DNA from: Burkholderia arboris | Lineage (GTDB): Bacteria; Pseudomonadota; Gammaproteobacteria; Burkholderiales; Burkholderiaceae | DNA: 64,000 nt | Direction: 5' to 3' | Assembly: GCF_902499125.1 (NCBI RefSeq) | Contig: NZ_CABVPX010000026.1 | Coordinates: forward strand, 1-64,000 | Shown: positions 41,686 through 50,883 of the stretch, piece by piece | Numbering within the stretch: position 1 is the first letter of the stretch | Layout of the letters: each line of letters begins with the position of its first letter | Notes under the pieces: model-generated | The model's database searches: none | What the model saw: the letters and a program-made list of their open reading frames with translations, nothing else | What the model was told of the DNA's origin: nothing | Position numbers and translations under genes: made by a program

Positions 41686-44529
41686 ATGAACCGTCCCGAT
41701 CCAGACCAACTCCTCGACAAGCTGCAGCGAGACGAAGAAAAGCAGCGGCGCGGCCAGCTCAAGATCTTCTTCGGCGCTTCCGCCGGTGTCGGCAAGACCT
41801 ACGCGATGCTGCAGGCCGCGCGCCAGCGCCTGCAGGAAGGCGTCGACGTCGTCGTCGGCATCGTCGAGACCCACGGCCGCAGCGAAACCGCCGCGCTGCT
41901 CGACGGCCTCGACGTGCTGCCGCTCGCGCGCATCGACTATCGCGGCCGCACGCTTGCCGAATTCGATCTCGACGGCGCGCTTGCGCGCGAGCCGCAACTG
42001 ATCCTCGTCGACGAGCTCGCGCATTCGAACGTGCAGGGCGCGCGGCACCTGAAGCGCTGGCAGGACGTCTACGAATTGCTCGACGCGGGCATCGACGTGT
42101 ATACGACCGTCAACGTCCAGCATCTCGAAAGCCTGAACGACGTGGTCGGTGCGATCACCGGCATCCGCGTGTGGGAGACCGTGCCCGACCGCGTGTTCGA
42201 TGCGGCCGACGAAGTCACGCTCGTCGACCTGCCGGCCGAGGAGCTGCTCGAGCGGATGCGCGACGGCAAGGTCTATCTCGCGCAGCAGGCCGAGCGCGCG
42301 GTGCGCAACTTCTTCCGCAAGGGCAACCTGATCGCGCTGCGCGAACTGGCGCTGCGGCGCACGGCCGATCGCGTCGACGCGCAGATGCGCGAATACCGCG
42401 CCGACCGTTCGATCCAGCGCATCTGGCAGGCGCGCGAGCGGCTGCTCGTGTGCGTCGGGCCCGGCCCCGAAGCGCCGACGCTCGTGCGCGCGGCCGCGCG
42501 GCTCGCCGCGAGCCTGAAGGCCGACTGGCTCGCCGTGTACGTGGAGACGCCGCGCCTGCAGCGGCTGCCCGATGCGCGGCGCCAGCGCACGCTCGATGCG
42601 CTGAAGCTCGCGGCCGAACTCGGCGCGGAGACGGCCACGCTCGCCGGCGCCGACGCGGTGGCCGCGCTGATCGGCTATGCGAAGGTGCGCAACGTATCGA
42701 AGATCGTCGCGGGCGGCTCGCCGAAGGCCGGACTCGTGCGCCGCCTCGCGCGGCCGTTCGGCGAGCAGCTCGCCGAACGCGCGGGCGATGTCGACCTGAT
42801 GCTGATCCGTGCGTCCGCGAGCGACGAGGCGCGCGCCGCGCCGCTCGATGCGCGGGTGCGCGACTGGCGCGATGCGTTTGCGCAGTTCGGCACGCATCGT
42901 TCGCCGCCGCGGCACTACGCGTATGCCGCCGCGATCTGCGCGGCGATCACCGTTGTCGCGAACCTCGTATCCGAGCGGCTCGACCTGACGAACCTCGTGA
43001 TGCTGTACCTGCTCGGCGTGGTGTTCTCGGCCGTGCGGCTCGGGCGCGGGCCGGGCGTGCTGCAGTCGTTCCTGTCGGTGGCCGCGTTCGATTACTTCTT
43101 CGTGCCGCCGCGCATGTCGTTCTCGGTCAGCGACACGCAATACCTGCTGACCTTCTTCGGGATGCTGCTGACGTCGCTCGTGATCAGCCACCTGACGTCG
43201 ACGCTGACGCGCCAGGCAAGCGTCGCGCAGCGCCGCGAGCGCCGCACCGGCGCGATCTATGCGATGGCGCGCGAGCTTGGCGCGGCGCTGACGACCGAGC
43301 AGATCGTCGAGATCGGCAGCCGCCACGTGGGCGAGGTGTTTCGCGCGCGCGTCGCATTCCTGCTGCCCGACAGCGCCGACAAGGTGCGGCAGAAGATCGA
43401 GGACCCCGACGCGGCCGTCACGCTGACGGGCGCCGATCTCGACAGCGACGTCGGCCAGTGGGTGTACGACCAGCAGAAGCCGGCCGGCCGCGGCACCGAC
43501 ACGCTGCCCGCGACGGCCGCGCTGTACCTGCCGCTGAAGGCGCCGATGCGTACGCGCGGCGTGCTCGCGGTCGCGTCGCGCGAGCCGCGCGAACTCGAGG
43601 TGCCCGAGCAGCAGCGGATGCTCGACGCGTTCGCCGCGCAGATCGCGCTCGCGCTCGAACGCGTGCACTACGTCGACATCGCGCGCGATGCGCTCGTCAA
43701 CATGGAGTCCGAACGGCTGCGCAACTCGCTGCTGTCGGCGATCTCGCACGACCTGCGCACGCCGCTCACGACGATCGTCGGTTTCTCGTCGATGCTCGCG
43801 AACGGGCGCGCGGCCGCGCAGGGCGGCGACGCCACGGCGGCCGAGCGGTTCGCGCAGCGCGAAGGCGAACTCGTCGACGCCATCCACGACGAGGCGCTGC
43901 GCATGACGGGCATCGTCACGAACCTGCTCGACATGGCGCGGCTGCAGGCCGGCAGCCTGCAGCTCAAGCGCCAGTGGTCGCTGCTCGAGGAAACCGTCGG
44001 CGCCGCGCTCGCCGCATGCAAGCGTGTGCTTGCGCGTCATCCGGCGCGCGTCACGCTGCCGGCCGACCTGCCGCTGCTGCAGATGGACGCGGTGCTGATG
44101 GAGCGCCTGTTCACCAACCTGTTCGAGAACGCGGCGAAGTACACGCCGCCCGATACGCCGATCGACATCGGCGCGGAACGCGTGACCGACGACGGGCTGC
44201 CGTTCGTGCGCGTCCATGTCGACGATCACGGCCCGGGCCTGCCGGCCGGAATGGAAACGCGCATCTTCGACAAATTCACGCGCGGCGAAAAGGAATCGGC
44301 GACGCCGGGCATCGGCCTGGGCCTTGCGATCTGCCGTGCGATCGTCGAAGCGCACGGCGGTAAAATCGGCGCGCTCAACCGCACCGCGCCCGACGGCCAC
44401 GTGACGGGCGCGCGCTTCTGGTTCACGCTGCCGGTCGAAACGCCACCGGCCGCGCCGGCCGTGCCCGACGAAGAATCCGATGTGCCGGGCGCATCGTCCC
44501 CATCCGAGTCATTGCCAGACCATGAGTGA
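41686..44529 (+). CDS. kdpD: sensor histidine kinase KdpD
   Basis: 947-residue potassium/turgor sensor. The N-terminal KdpD domain has a Walker-type GASAGVGKTYAML and VETHGRSET; a universal-stress-like domain spans about residues 250-370; four membrane helices (DUF4118) lie at about 410-500; then a GAF region. The HisKA domain carries His688 in AISHDLRTPLTTI, and the ATPase shows NLFENAAKYT and GIGLGLAICRAIVEAHGG. The last 35 residues are a Pro/Ser tail. kdpE overlaps its 3' end by eight bases. It lies downstream of two hairpins after kdpC. Confidence 0.97.
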   Translation: MNRPDPDQLLDKLQRDEEKQRRGQLKIFFGASAGVGKTYAMLQAARQRLQEGVDVVVGIVETHGRSETAALLDGLDVLPLARIDYRGRTLAEFDLDGALAREPQLILVDELAHSNVQGARHLKRWQDVYELLDAGIDVYTTVNVQHLESLNDVVGAITGIRVWETVPDRVFDAADEVTLVDLPAEELLERMRDGKVYLAQQAERAVRNFFRKGNLIALRELALRRTADRVDAQMREYRADRSIQRIWQARERLLVCVGPGPEAPTLVRAAARLAASLKADWLAVYVETPRLQRLPDARRQRTLDALKLAAELGAETATLAGADAVAALIGYAKVRNVSKIVAGGSPKAGLVRRLARPFGEQLAERAGDVDLMLIRASASDEARAAPLDARVRDWRDAFAQFGTHRSPPRHYAYAAAICAAITVVANLVSERLDLTNLVMLYLLGVVFSAVRLGRGPGVLQSFLSVAAFDYFFVPPRMSFSVSDTQYLLTFFGMLLTSLVISHLTSTLTRQASVAQRRERRTGAIYAMARELGAALTTEQIVEIGSRHVGEVFRARVAFLLPDSADKVRQKIEDPDAAVTLTGADLDSDVGQWVYDQQKPAGRGTDTLPATAALYLPLKAPMRTRGVLAVASREPRELEVPEQQRMLDAFAAQIALALERVHYVDIARDALVNMESERLRNSLLSAISHDLRTPLTTIVGFSSMLANGRAAAQGGDATAAERFAQREGELVDAIHDEALRMTGIVTNLLDMARLQAGSLQLKRQWSLLEETVGAALAACKRVLARHPARVTLPADLPLLQMDAVLMERLFTNLFENAAKYTPPDTPIDIGAERVTDDGLPFVRVHVDDHGPGLPAGMETRIFDKFTRGEKESATPGIGLGLAICRAIVEAHGGKIGALNRTAPDGHVTGARFWFTLPVETPPAAPAVPDEESDVPGASSPSESLPDHE

Positions 44530-45220
44530 ACCCAGCCTGACCGTCGTCCTGATCGAGGACGAAAAGCAGATCCGCCGTTTCGTGCGCGCCGCGCTCGAAG
44601 AGGAGGACATCGCGGTGTTCGAGGCCGAGACGGGCAAGCAAGGGCTGATCGACGCGGCGACGCGCAAGCCCGACCTCGTGATCGTCGACCTCGGCCTGCC
44701 CGACACCGACGGCCTCGACGTGATCCGCGAACTGCGCGGCTGGTCCGAGGTGCCGGTGATCGTGCTGTCCGCGCGCACGCAGGAAGAGGAGAAGGTCGCC
44801 GCGCTCGACGCGGGCGCCGACGACTACCTGACCAAGCCGTTCGGCGTGTCCGAACTGCGCGCGCGGATTCGTGCGCAGCTGCGCCGGCGCAACCAGGGCG
44901 GCGCGAACGAATCGCCGAAGGTGACCTTTGGCACGGTGACCGTCGATCTCGCGCTGCGCCAGGTGTGGCGCGACAACGAGATCGTGCACCTGACGCCGCT
45001 CGAATACCGGCTGCTCGCGACGCTCGTGCGTCACGCGGGGCGCGTGCTCACGCACCGCCAATTGCTGCGCGACGTGTGGGGGCCTTCGCACGTCGAAAGC
45101 CATCACTACCTGCGCATCTACATGGCGCACCTGCGCCAGAAGCTCGAGCTCGACCCCGCGCAGCCCGAGCACATCGTCACCGAAACGGGCGTCGGCTACC
45201 GGCTCGTCGGCGCCGCGTGA
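44522..45220 (+). CDS. kdpE: response regulator KdpE
   Basis: 232 residues. The receiver domain has the acidic IEDE pair and the phosphorylated Asp56 in LVIVDLGLPDTDG, plus LSARTQEEEK and the conserved Lys in YLTKPFG. An OmpR-type winged helix fills the C-terminal 100 residues (LTPLEYRLLATLVRHAGRVL, YLRIYMAHLRQKLE). ATG 44522 lies within the last codons of kdpD, so the pair is translationally coupled. Its likely target is the T-rich box before the kdp operon. Confidence 0.97.
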   Translation: MSEPSLTVVLIEDEKQIRRFVRAALEEEDIAVFEAETGKQGLIDAATRKPDLVIVDLGLPDTDGLDVIRELRGWSEVPVIVLSARTQEEEKVAALDAGADDYLTKPFGVSELRARIRAQLRRRNQGGANESPKVTFGTVTVDLALRQVWRDNEIVHLTPLEYRLLATLVRHAGRVLTHRQLLRDVWGPSHVESHHYLRIYMAHLRQKLELDPAQPEHIVTETGVGYRLVGAA

Positions 45221-45378
45221 CGGAGCGGGCCGGGCGGCAGCGGCGTACCGGCACATGACGTCGCGCGCCGGCAGGGTTGCGTCGGCGCGACAGTCTCGCG
45301 ACCTGCGCCGGCCTTGCACACTCCGCGCTCATTCCCCGTTATCCTGACCGTTCCGCGAACAAAAACGAGGAGCGTGCA

Positions 45379-45660
45379 ATGTCCGTCCGTCTGGTCGTCA
45401 TCTGTGCGCTGGCGCTCGCTGCGCCCGGCGCGTTCGCCCAACCGCTGCCGCCCGCGCAGCAGCCGCCCGCGCAGGCGGCGATGGCCAATCCCGCGTCGGT
45501 CAACTGCGAGAAGCTCGGCGGCCGCCACGTGGTCCGCAGCCTGCCGAGCGGGCAGGTCGGGATGTGCATGTTCAAGGATGGCCGCGTCTGCGAGGAGTGG
45601 GCGCTGTACCGCGACGACCGCTGCGTCGGCGGTGTCGCGCCGAAGCGCGTGTCGAACTGA
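45379..45660 (+). CDS. DUF333 domain-containing secreted protein
   Basis: 93 residues. A Sec signal (cleavage after APGAFA, about residue 20) and a short Pro/Gln-rich spacer lead to the DUF333 motif ANPASVNCEKLGGRHV, then GQVGMCMFKDGRVCEEWALYRDDRC. The four Cys residues are placed for two disulfides. The family is found in periplasmic proteins, some named hemolysin-like, with no proven activity. ATG 45379 follows a GAGGAGCG site. The gene stands alone between kdpE and gdx. Confidence 0.85.
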   Translation: MSVRLVVICALALAAPGAFAQPLPPAQQPPAQAAMANPASVNCEKLGGRHVVRSLPSGQVGMCMFKDGRVCEEWALYRDDRCVGGVAPKRVSN

Positions 45661-45747
45661 CCGGGCCCGGCCGATCGCGCCCCGGATCGGCCACCGGCGT
45701 GGCCCGCAGCCGGCGTGTCCGTAAGCATCTTGTTATACTCGGCGCCG

Positions 45748-45804
45748 CCCGGGGACGACCCCGGGTCATTCGTTTCAACGGGGACGGCCCCATCCGATAC
45801 GGAG
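45748..45804 (+). ncRNA. guanidine-II (mini-ykkC) riboswitch
   Basis: Two hairpins with ACGR tetraloops precede the guanidinium exporter gene. P1 is CCCGGGG-ACGA-CCCCGGG (45748-45765); P2 is GGGG-ACGG-CCCC (45780-45791), 14 bases apart. The ribosome site GGAG (45801-45804) lies ten bases beyond P2. These are the defining features of the guanidine-II class, whose ligand pairs the two loops and exposes the ribosome site. The gene it controls, gdx/sugE, is the class's typical target. A TATACT (45734-45739) just upstream could be the -10. Confidence 0.9.
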
Positions 45805-45813
45805 TACGTCGAG

Positions 45814-46134
45814 ATGGCGTGGGTATGGTTGTTGATCGCCGGTTTGCTGGAAGTGGCCTGGGCGGCCGGCTTGAAATCGTCGGATGGCTTCACGAAGCTC
45901 GGTCCGTCGGTATTTACGATCGTGACGGCGCTGGCCAGCTTCGGGCTGCTCGCGGTGGCGATGCGCCAGTTGCCGCTCGGCACCGCGTACGCGGTGTGGA
46001 CGGGCATCGGCGCGGTCGGCGCGTTCGTGTTCGGCATCGTGATGATGGGCGAGGCGCTGACCGCCGCGCGCGTCGCGAGCGCCGCGCTGATCGTCGCAGG
46101 GCTGATCGGCCTCAAGCTGTCGTCGGCCGCCTGA
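45814..46134 (+). CDS. gdx: guanidinium exporter Gdx (SugE), SMR family
   Basis: 106-residue four-helix small multidrug resistance protein that exchanges guanidinium for protons as an antiparallel dimer. The essential Glu13 is in AGLLEVAWAAGLK, followed by PLGTAYAVWTGIGAVGAF in helix 3 and the Gly-rich helix 4. The GLK-type sequence after Glu13 marks the Gdx rather than the Emr subtype. The guanidine-II riboswitch directly upstream supports this specificity. ATG 45814 lies nine bases after GGAG. Confidence 0.94.
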   Translation: MAWVWLLIAGLLEVAWAAGLKSSDGFTKLGPSVFTIVTALASFGLLAVAMRQLPLGTAYAVWTGIGAVGAFVFGIVMMGEALTAARVASAALIVAGLIGLKLSSAA

Positions 46135-46223
46135 CGCCGGCATCCGGGTATCGGCATCCCGGGCGCGCATGCGCCCCCGGGTGCCGCACCGCGGAATTGC
46201 GCCGGTCACCCGGATAGCCTGTC

Positions 46224-46229
46224 TATAAT
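46224..46229 (+). promoter_or_regulatory. -10 element upstream of the DUF4126 gene
   Basis: A consensus TATAAT lies 133 bases upstream of the DUF4126 start. The nearest -35 candidate, TTGCGC at 46197-46202, is spaced 21 bases. Confidence 0.35.
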
Positions 46230-46362
46230 GGAACGCATTCGGGCCTGAATACCGTCGTGCTTCTCGCGGCACACGGTGCCGGTCGCCACGCGCCGCGCGG
46301 CCGGTCTGTCCGACCCGATCCGGTCAATCGGCAAAACGCACGGAAAGTGCAAGGAGAGGGCG

Positions 46363-46980
46363 ATGATCGAAGCCATTTCGCTCGGCGCGGGGCTCGCGTG
46401 GGCGAGCGGGCTGCGCCTGTACCTGACGGTGCTGATCGCCGGCGTGCTCGCGCGGGTCGGCTGGCTCCATCTGCCCGATACGCTGGCCGTCCTGATGTCG
46501 CCGTGGGTCATCGGCGCGGCGGCCGTGCTCACCCTCACCGAATTCCTGGCCGACAAGATCCCCGCGTTCGACTCGCTGTGGGATGCCGTGCATACCTTCA
46601 TCCGCATTCCGGCCGGCGCCGTACTGGCAGCCGGTGCACTCGGCCATGCCGATCCGACCGTGCTCGCGGTCGCGGGGCTCGCCGGCGGCTCGTTGGCCGG
46701 CGCCGCGCACGTCGCGAAGGCCGGTACGCGCGCCTTGATCAACCTGTCTCCCGAACCGATTTCGAACTGGGTCGCGTCGTCGACCGAGGACGGCCTCGTG
46801 GTCGGCGGGCTTGTCCTCGCATTCTTCGTTCCGCTCGCGTTCCTCGTACTGCTCGCCGCGTTCATCGCCGCGTCGGCGTGGGCGCTGCCGCGCCTGTGGC
46901 GCGGCGTGTCGGGCGGTTTTCGCGGGATGGCGAACCACATGGTGTCGCGGCTCAATTCGATCGGAGGGAAGCGCGATTGA
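46363..46980 (+). CDS. DUF4126 domain-containing membrane protein
   Basis: 205 residues, about five to six hydrophobic segments. The conserved family start IEAISLGAGLAWASGLRLYLTVL, the segment WVIGAAAVLTLTEFLADKIPAFDSLWDAVHTFIR and PISNWVASSTEDG are visible. The family has no known function. ATG 46363 has an AAGGAGAGGG ribosome site. The ABC permease gene overlaps its stop (TTGA), which suggests that the two are translated together. Confidence 0.85.
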   Translation: MIEAISLGAGLAWASGLRLYLTVLIAGVLARVGWLHLPDTLAVLMSPWVIGAAAVLTLTEFLADKIPAFDSLWDAVHTFIRIPAGAVLAAGALGHADPTVLAVAGLAGGSLAGAAHVAKAGTRALINLSPEPISNWVASSTEDGLVVGGLVLAFFVPLAFLVLLAAFIAASAWALPRLWRGVSGGFRGMANHMVSRLNSIGGKRD

Positions 46981-49592
46981 AGGGGCCGCAACACGCGGCG
47001 CAGCCGCCGGCCGGACAATCCGGCCATGACGGGCGCGCGCAGGCCGGCCGCTTCGGCCTGCGCGACCTGATCCGCCAGGCTGTCCGGATGACCGCACGCG
47101 ACTGGCGCGCGGGCGAGTTGACGCTGCTCGTCCTCGCGCTGGTGCTCGCGGTCGCGGCGCTCACGAGCGTCGGTTTTCTCGCCGACCGGCTGCGTCAGGG
47201 GCTCGAACGCGATGCGCGCCAGATGCTCGGCGCCGATTTCGTCGTGCGCGCCGATCGCCCCGTCGATCCATCGTTCGGCCGGCAGGCCCAGGCGCTCGGC
47301 CTGCGTACCGCGACGACCGCCATTTTCCCCAGCATGATCGCGGCCGCCGCGGGCGGGCAGGCAGCCGATGCCGCACCGTCGCGTCTTGCGGCCGTGAAGG
47401 CCGTGTCGCCCGGCTATCCGCTGCGCGGTGCGGTGGACATCGTGCCGGCCGGCGCCACCGTCGCGCAGAAGGCCGCGGCAATTCCCGCGCCCGGCACCGT
47501 GTGGGCCGACCCCGCGCTGCTGGATGCGCTACACCTGAAGGCGGGCGATACGGTGCGCGTCGGGTTACGCACGTTCACGGTCGCCGCGTCGATTTCCCGC
47601 GAGCTCGATCGCGGCTTTTCGTTCGTCAATTTTTCGCCGCGGCTGATGATGCGCGCGGACGACCTCGCTGCGACGGGGCTCACCGGTTATGGCAGCCGCG
47701 TCACCTACCGGCTGCTGGTCGCCGGCGACGCACCGGCCGTCGCGCGTTTCGAAGCGTTTGCGCATGCACGCGTCGACGGCGGGAAACTGCGCGGCGTCGG
47801 GCTGGAGTCGTTGCAGGAAGGCCAGCCGCAGGTGCGGCAGACGCTGGATCGCGCACGCCATTTCCTGACGCTCGTCGCGCTGCTGACCGCGCTGCTCGCG
47901 GCGGTCGCGATTGCGATGGCCGCGCAACGCTACATGCGGCGCCATCTCGACGGCTGCGCGACGATGCGCTGCCTCGGCGTGAGCCGCCGCACGCTCGGCG
48001 CGCTGTTTGCACTCGAATTCGCCGGGATCGGCATCGTATCGGGCGCGGCGGGCGCGGTGCTCGGCTACGGCGGCCACTGGGCGTTGCTGGCCGCACTCGG
48101 CAGCCTGATCGACGTCGCGCTGCCGCCGCCCACGCTGTGGCCGGCGCTGATCGGCATGGGCGCCGCGCTCGTGCTGCTGCTCGGCTTCGCGCTGCCGCCG
48201 CTCGTGCCGCTCACGCGCGTGCCGCCGGTGCGTGTGCTGCGACGCGAGTGGGGCGATGCGTCGCGCACCGCGTGGGCTGCGTATGCGATCGGCGTCGTGC
48301 TGTTCGCGGGGCTGCTGATCGTCGCGGCCGGCAACCTGAAGCTTGGCCTGATCGTCGCGGGCGGCTTCGCCGGCGCGCTGGTCGGCTTTGCGCTGATCGC
48401 GCGGCTCGTACTGTTCGCGGCCGCCCGTGCGGTACGCAACGCGCGTGTGGCCGCCGGCGTCGGCTGGCGCTACGCGCTCGCGTCGCTGCACCGGCGCGGC
48501 ACGGCCAGCGCGCTGCAGATCACCGCGCTGGCGCTCGGCCTGATGTGCCTGCTGCTGATCGCGATCACGCGCAACGATCTCGTCGCGGGCTGGCGGCAGT
48601 CGACGCCGCCCGACGCACCGAACCAGTTCCTGATCGACATCCAGCCCGACCAGCGCGACGACGTTGCCGCCTATCTGGCCGCGCACGGCGTGCGCGACGC
48701 GGTGCCCGCGCCGATGGTGCGCGGCCGCCTCGTCGCGATCAACGGCAAGCCGGTGAATCCGGATGCGTATCCGTCCGAGGAGGCGCGCCGGCTCGTCGAC
48801 CGCGAGTTCAACCTGTCGTATACGACCGAATTGCCGTCCGACAACCGGATCGTCGAAGGCGACTGGTTCGGCACCGCGGCCACGCCGCAGATCTCGATCG
48901 AGGCCGGCCTCGCGAAGACGCTGAACGTGAAGCCGGGCGACACGTTGCGCTTCGACGTGACGGGGCTGACGGTCGATGCGCCGGTCACGAGCGTGCGCAA
49001 GCTCGACTGGGGCTCGTTCCGCGTCAATTTCTTCGTGCTGATGCCGCCGCCGGTGCTGAAGGATTTCCCGGCCGTCTACCTGACGAGCTTCCATTTGCCT
49101 GCATCGAATGCCGCGCTGCTCGATCCGCTGATCGCGCGCTATCCGAACCTGACCGCCATCGACGTCGCGCCGATCCTCGCGCAATTGCAGCGGATGATGT
49201 TGCAGGTGGTCGGCGCGGTGCAGTTCCTGTTCGCGTTCACGCTCGCGGCCGGCGTGCTCGTGCTGTACACGGCGCTCGCCGGCTCGCGCGACGAGCGCGT
49301 ACGCGAGGCCGCGCTGCTGCGCGCGCTCGGCGCGTCGCGCGCGCAGGTCAATGCGGTGCAGCGCGCGGAATTCGTCGTGGTCGGCGCGCTGGCCGGCGTG
49401 CTCGCATCGGCGGGCGCGATCGCGGTCGGCTGGGTGCTTGCGTCGCGCGTATTCGACTTCCAGCTTGCCGTCGATCCGTGGCTCGTGCCGGCCGGCATCG
49501 CGGCCGGCGTTGCCTGCGCCGGTGCGGCCGGCTGGCTGAGCCTGCATAATGTGTTGCGGCGCCCCGCGCTGCAGTCGCTGCGCGACGCATGA
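46977..49592 (+). CDS. ABC transporter permease, FtsX-like (YbbP family)
   Basis: 871 residues with two FtsX/MacB-core repeats: a helix near residues 42-62, a periplasmic domain, three helices at about 300-420, a second helix near 510, a second periplasmic domain and three C-terminal helices (about 735-860). This is the YbbP layout, whose E. coli partner is the ATPase YbbA. The start is TTG at 46977, overlapping the DUF4126 stop; no ATG occurs before MTARDW (residue 38). No ATPase gene lies in the neighbourhood, so its partner must be elsewhere. Role probably in envelope lipoprotein or lipid handling, unproven. Confidence 0.87.
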   Translation: MKGPQHAAQPPAGQSGHDGRAQAGRFGLRDLIRQAVRMTARDWRAGELTLLVLALVLAVAALTSVGFLADRLRQGLERDARQMLGADFVVRADRPVDPSFGRQAQALGLRTATTAIFPSMIAAAAGGQAADAAPSRLAAVKAVSPGYPLRGAVDIVPAGATVAQKAAAIPAPGTVWADPALLDALHLKAGDTVRVGLRTFTVAASISRELDRGFSFVNFSPRLMMRADDLAATGLTGYGSRVTYRLLVAGDAPAVARFEAFAHARVDGGKLRGVGLESLQEGQPQVRQTLDRARHFLTLVALLTALLAAVAIAMAAQRYMRRHLDGCATMRCLGVSRRTLGALFALEFAGIGIVSGAAGAVLGYGGHWALLAALGSLIDVALPPPTLWPALIGMGAALVLLLGFALPPLVPLTRVPPVRVLRREWGDASRTAWAAYAIGVVLFAGLLIVAAGNLKLGLIVAGGFAGALVGFALIARLVLFAAARAVRNARVAAGVGWRYALASLHRRGTASALQITALALGLMCLLLIAITRNDLVAGWRQSTPPDAPNQFLIDIQPDQRDDVAAYLAAHGVRDAVPAPMVRGRLVAINGKPVNPDAYPSEEARRLVDREFNLSYTTELPSDNRIVEGDWFGTAATPQISIEAGLAKTLNVKPGDTLRFDVTGLTVDAPVTSVRKLDWGSFRVNFFVLMPPPVLKDFPAVYLTSFHLPASNAALLDPLIARYPNLTAIDVAPILAQLQRMMLQVVGAVQFLFAFTLAAGVLVLYTALAGSRDERVREAALLRALGASRAQVNAVQRAEFVVVGALAGVLASAGAIAVGWVLASRVFDFQLAVDPWLVPAGIAAGVACAGAAGWLSLHNVLRRPALQSLRDA

Positions 49593-49635
49593 GCGTCGCC
49601 GGCGGCCCCGACGATCCTGTTTTCCGACTATCCGT

Positions 49636-50046
49636 ATGACCGATGTGAATGACGATGCGCCGTCCCAGCCGACGGCGTTCGAGCTCGTGGGCGGCGAAGC
49701 CCGCGTGCGCGAAATGGTGGACCGCTTCTACGACCTGATGGACCTCGAGCCCGAGTTCGCGGAGATTCGCGCGCTGCATCCGCAGTCGCTCGACGGCTCG
49801 CGCGACAAGCTGTTCTGGTTCTTGTGCGGCTGGCTTGGCGGCCCCGACCACTACATCAGCCGGTTCGGCCATCCGCGGCTGCGCGCGCGGCACCTGCCGT
49901 TCCCGATCGCGTCGGTCGAGCGCGACCAGTGGCTGCGCTGCATGGCGTGGGCGATGGAGGATGTCGGGTTGCCCGAGCCGCTGCGCGAGCGGCTGATGCA
50001 TTCGTTCTACGACACGGCCGACTGGATGCGCAACCGGCCCGGTTGA
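49636..50046 (+). CDS. group II truncated haemoglobin
   Basis: 136 residues. A 2-over-2 globin that binds O2 or NO with haem. Visible: FELVGGEARVREMVDRFYDLM (helices A-B with the B10-type Tyr), GWLGGPDHYISRFGHPRLRARHLPFPI (E-F region with the proximal His in RARHLPF), and the G-helix QWLRCMAWAM with Trp at the G8-type position, typical of group II. It lies 43 bases after the ABC permease and 105 before alaX. Possible roles are NO detoxification or oxygen handling. Confidence 0.9.
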   Translation: MTDVNDDAPSQPTAFELVGGEARVREMVDRFYDLMDLEPEFAEIRALHPQSLDGSRDKLFWFLCGWLGGPDHYISRFGHPRLRARHLPFPIASVERDQWLRCMAWAMEDVGLPEPLRERLMHSFYDTADWMRNRPG

Positions 50047-50151
50047 TCGACCGGTACGCCGCTGCCCGTACGCGGGACGATCTGCGTCTGGGCGCGCGTG
50101 CAGCCCGGCGCGACACTGGCCGTTTTCCCCAATCGATACGAGGCTCGCCCG

Positions 50152-50883
50152 ATGACGACACAAGCGCTGTTTCGCGAAGACGCGTACCTCACGCAATGCG
50201 ACGCGGTCGTCCAGGCCGTCGGCGAAGACGGCATCCGGCTCGACCGCACGGTGTTCTATCCGCTCGGCGGCGGCCAGGCCGGCGACACCGGCACGCTGAC
50301 GCTGCCCGACGGCAGCACGATCGCGATCGCCGATACGCGCAAGGCGAAGTTCGACGGCGCGACGCCCGACGACGCCGTGCACGTGCCGGCGCCGGGGCAG
50401 GAAGCGAGCGTCGCGACGCTCGCGCCCGGCACGCGGGTGGTCGCGGAGATCGACTGGCTGCGCCGCTACCGGCACATGCGCCTGCACACGGCCGCGCACC
50501 TGATGTGCGCGGTGCTGCCGTACGCGGTCGACGGCTGCAGCGTGACGGCCGACTACGTGCGGCTGGATTTCGCGACGTCCGATTCGATCGACCGCGACGA
50601 CGTCGAGCGGCGTCTCGCCGGCCTGGTCGGCGGCGCGCATCCGGTCACGACCGAATGGATTACCGACGACGAGATGGCCGAGCGGCCCGAACTCGTGCGC
50701 ACGATGAGCGTGAAGCCGCCGATGGGCCTCGGCCGCGTGCGGCTGTTGCGCATCGAAAGCGTCGACCTGCAGCCGTGCGGCGGCACGCATGTGCGCAACA
50801 CGTCCGAAATCGGCGGGCTGCGGGTCGCGAAACTGGAAAAGAAGAGTGCGCGTACACGGCGCCTCGTACTGGAGTTTGCATGA
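50152..50883 (+). CDS. alanyl-tRNA trans-editing protein AlaX
   Basis: 243 residues, homologous to the AlaRS editing domain; it clears Ser (or Gly) mischarged on tRNA(Ala). An N-terminal beta-barrel (FYPLGGGQAGDTGTL) is followed by the zinc site HTAAH near residue 111 and CGGTH near residue 208, whose ligands are complete. The synthetase domain is absent. The length fits AlaX-M. The DUF924 gene overlaps its stop by four bases. ATG 50152 was chosen over an upstream open extension. Confidence 0.92.
   Translation: MTTQALFREDAYLTQCDAVVQAVGEDGIRLDRTVFYPLGGGQAGDTGTLTLPDGSTIAIADTRKAKFDGATPDDAVHVPAPGQEASVATLAPGTRVVAEIDWLRRYRHMRLHTAAHLMCAVLPYAVDGCSVTADYVRLDFATSDSIDRDDVERRLAGLVGGAHPVTTEWITDDEMAERPELVRTMSVKPPMGLGRVRLLRIESVDLQPCGGTHVRNTSEIGGLRVAKLEKKSARTRRLVLEFA

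Noticed and set aside
41338..44400. A 1020-codon open frame antisense to kdpC/kdpD
   Set aside because: Same GC artefact; the KdpD frame has all kinase motifs.
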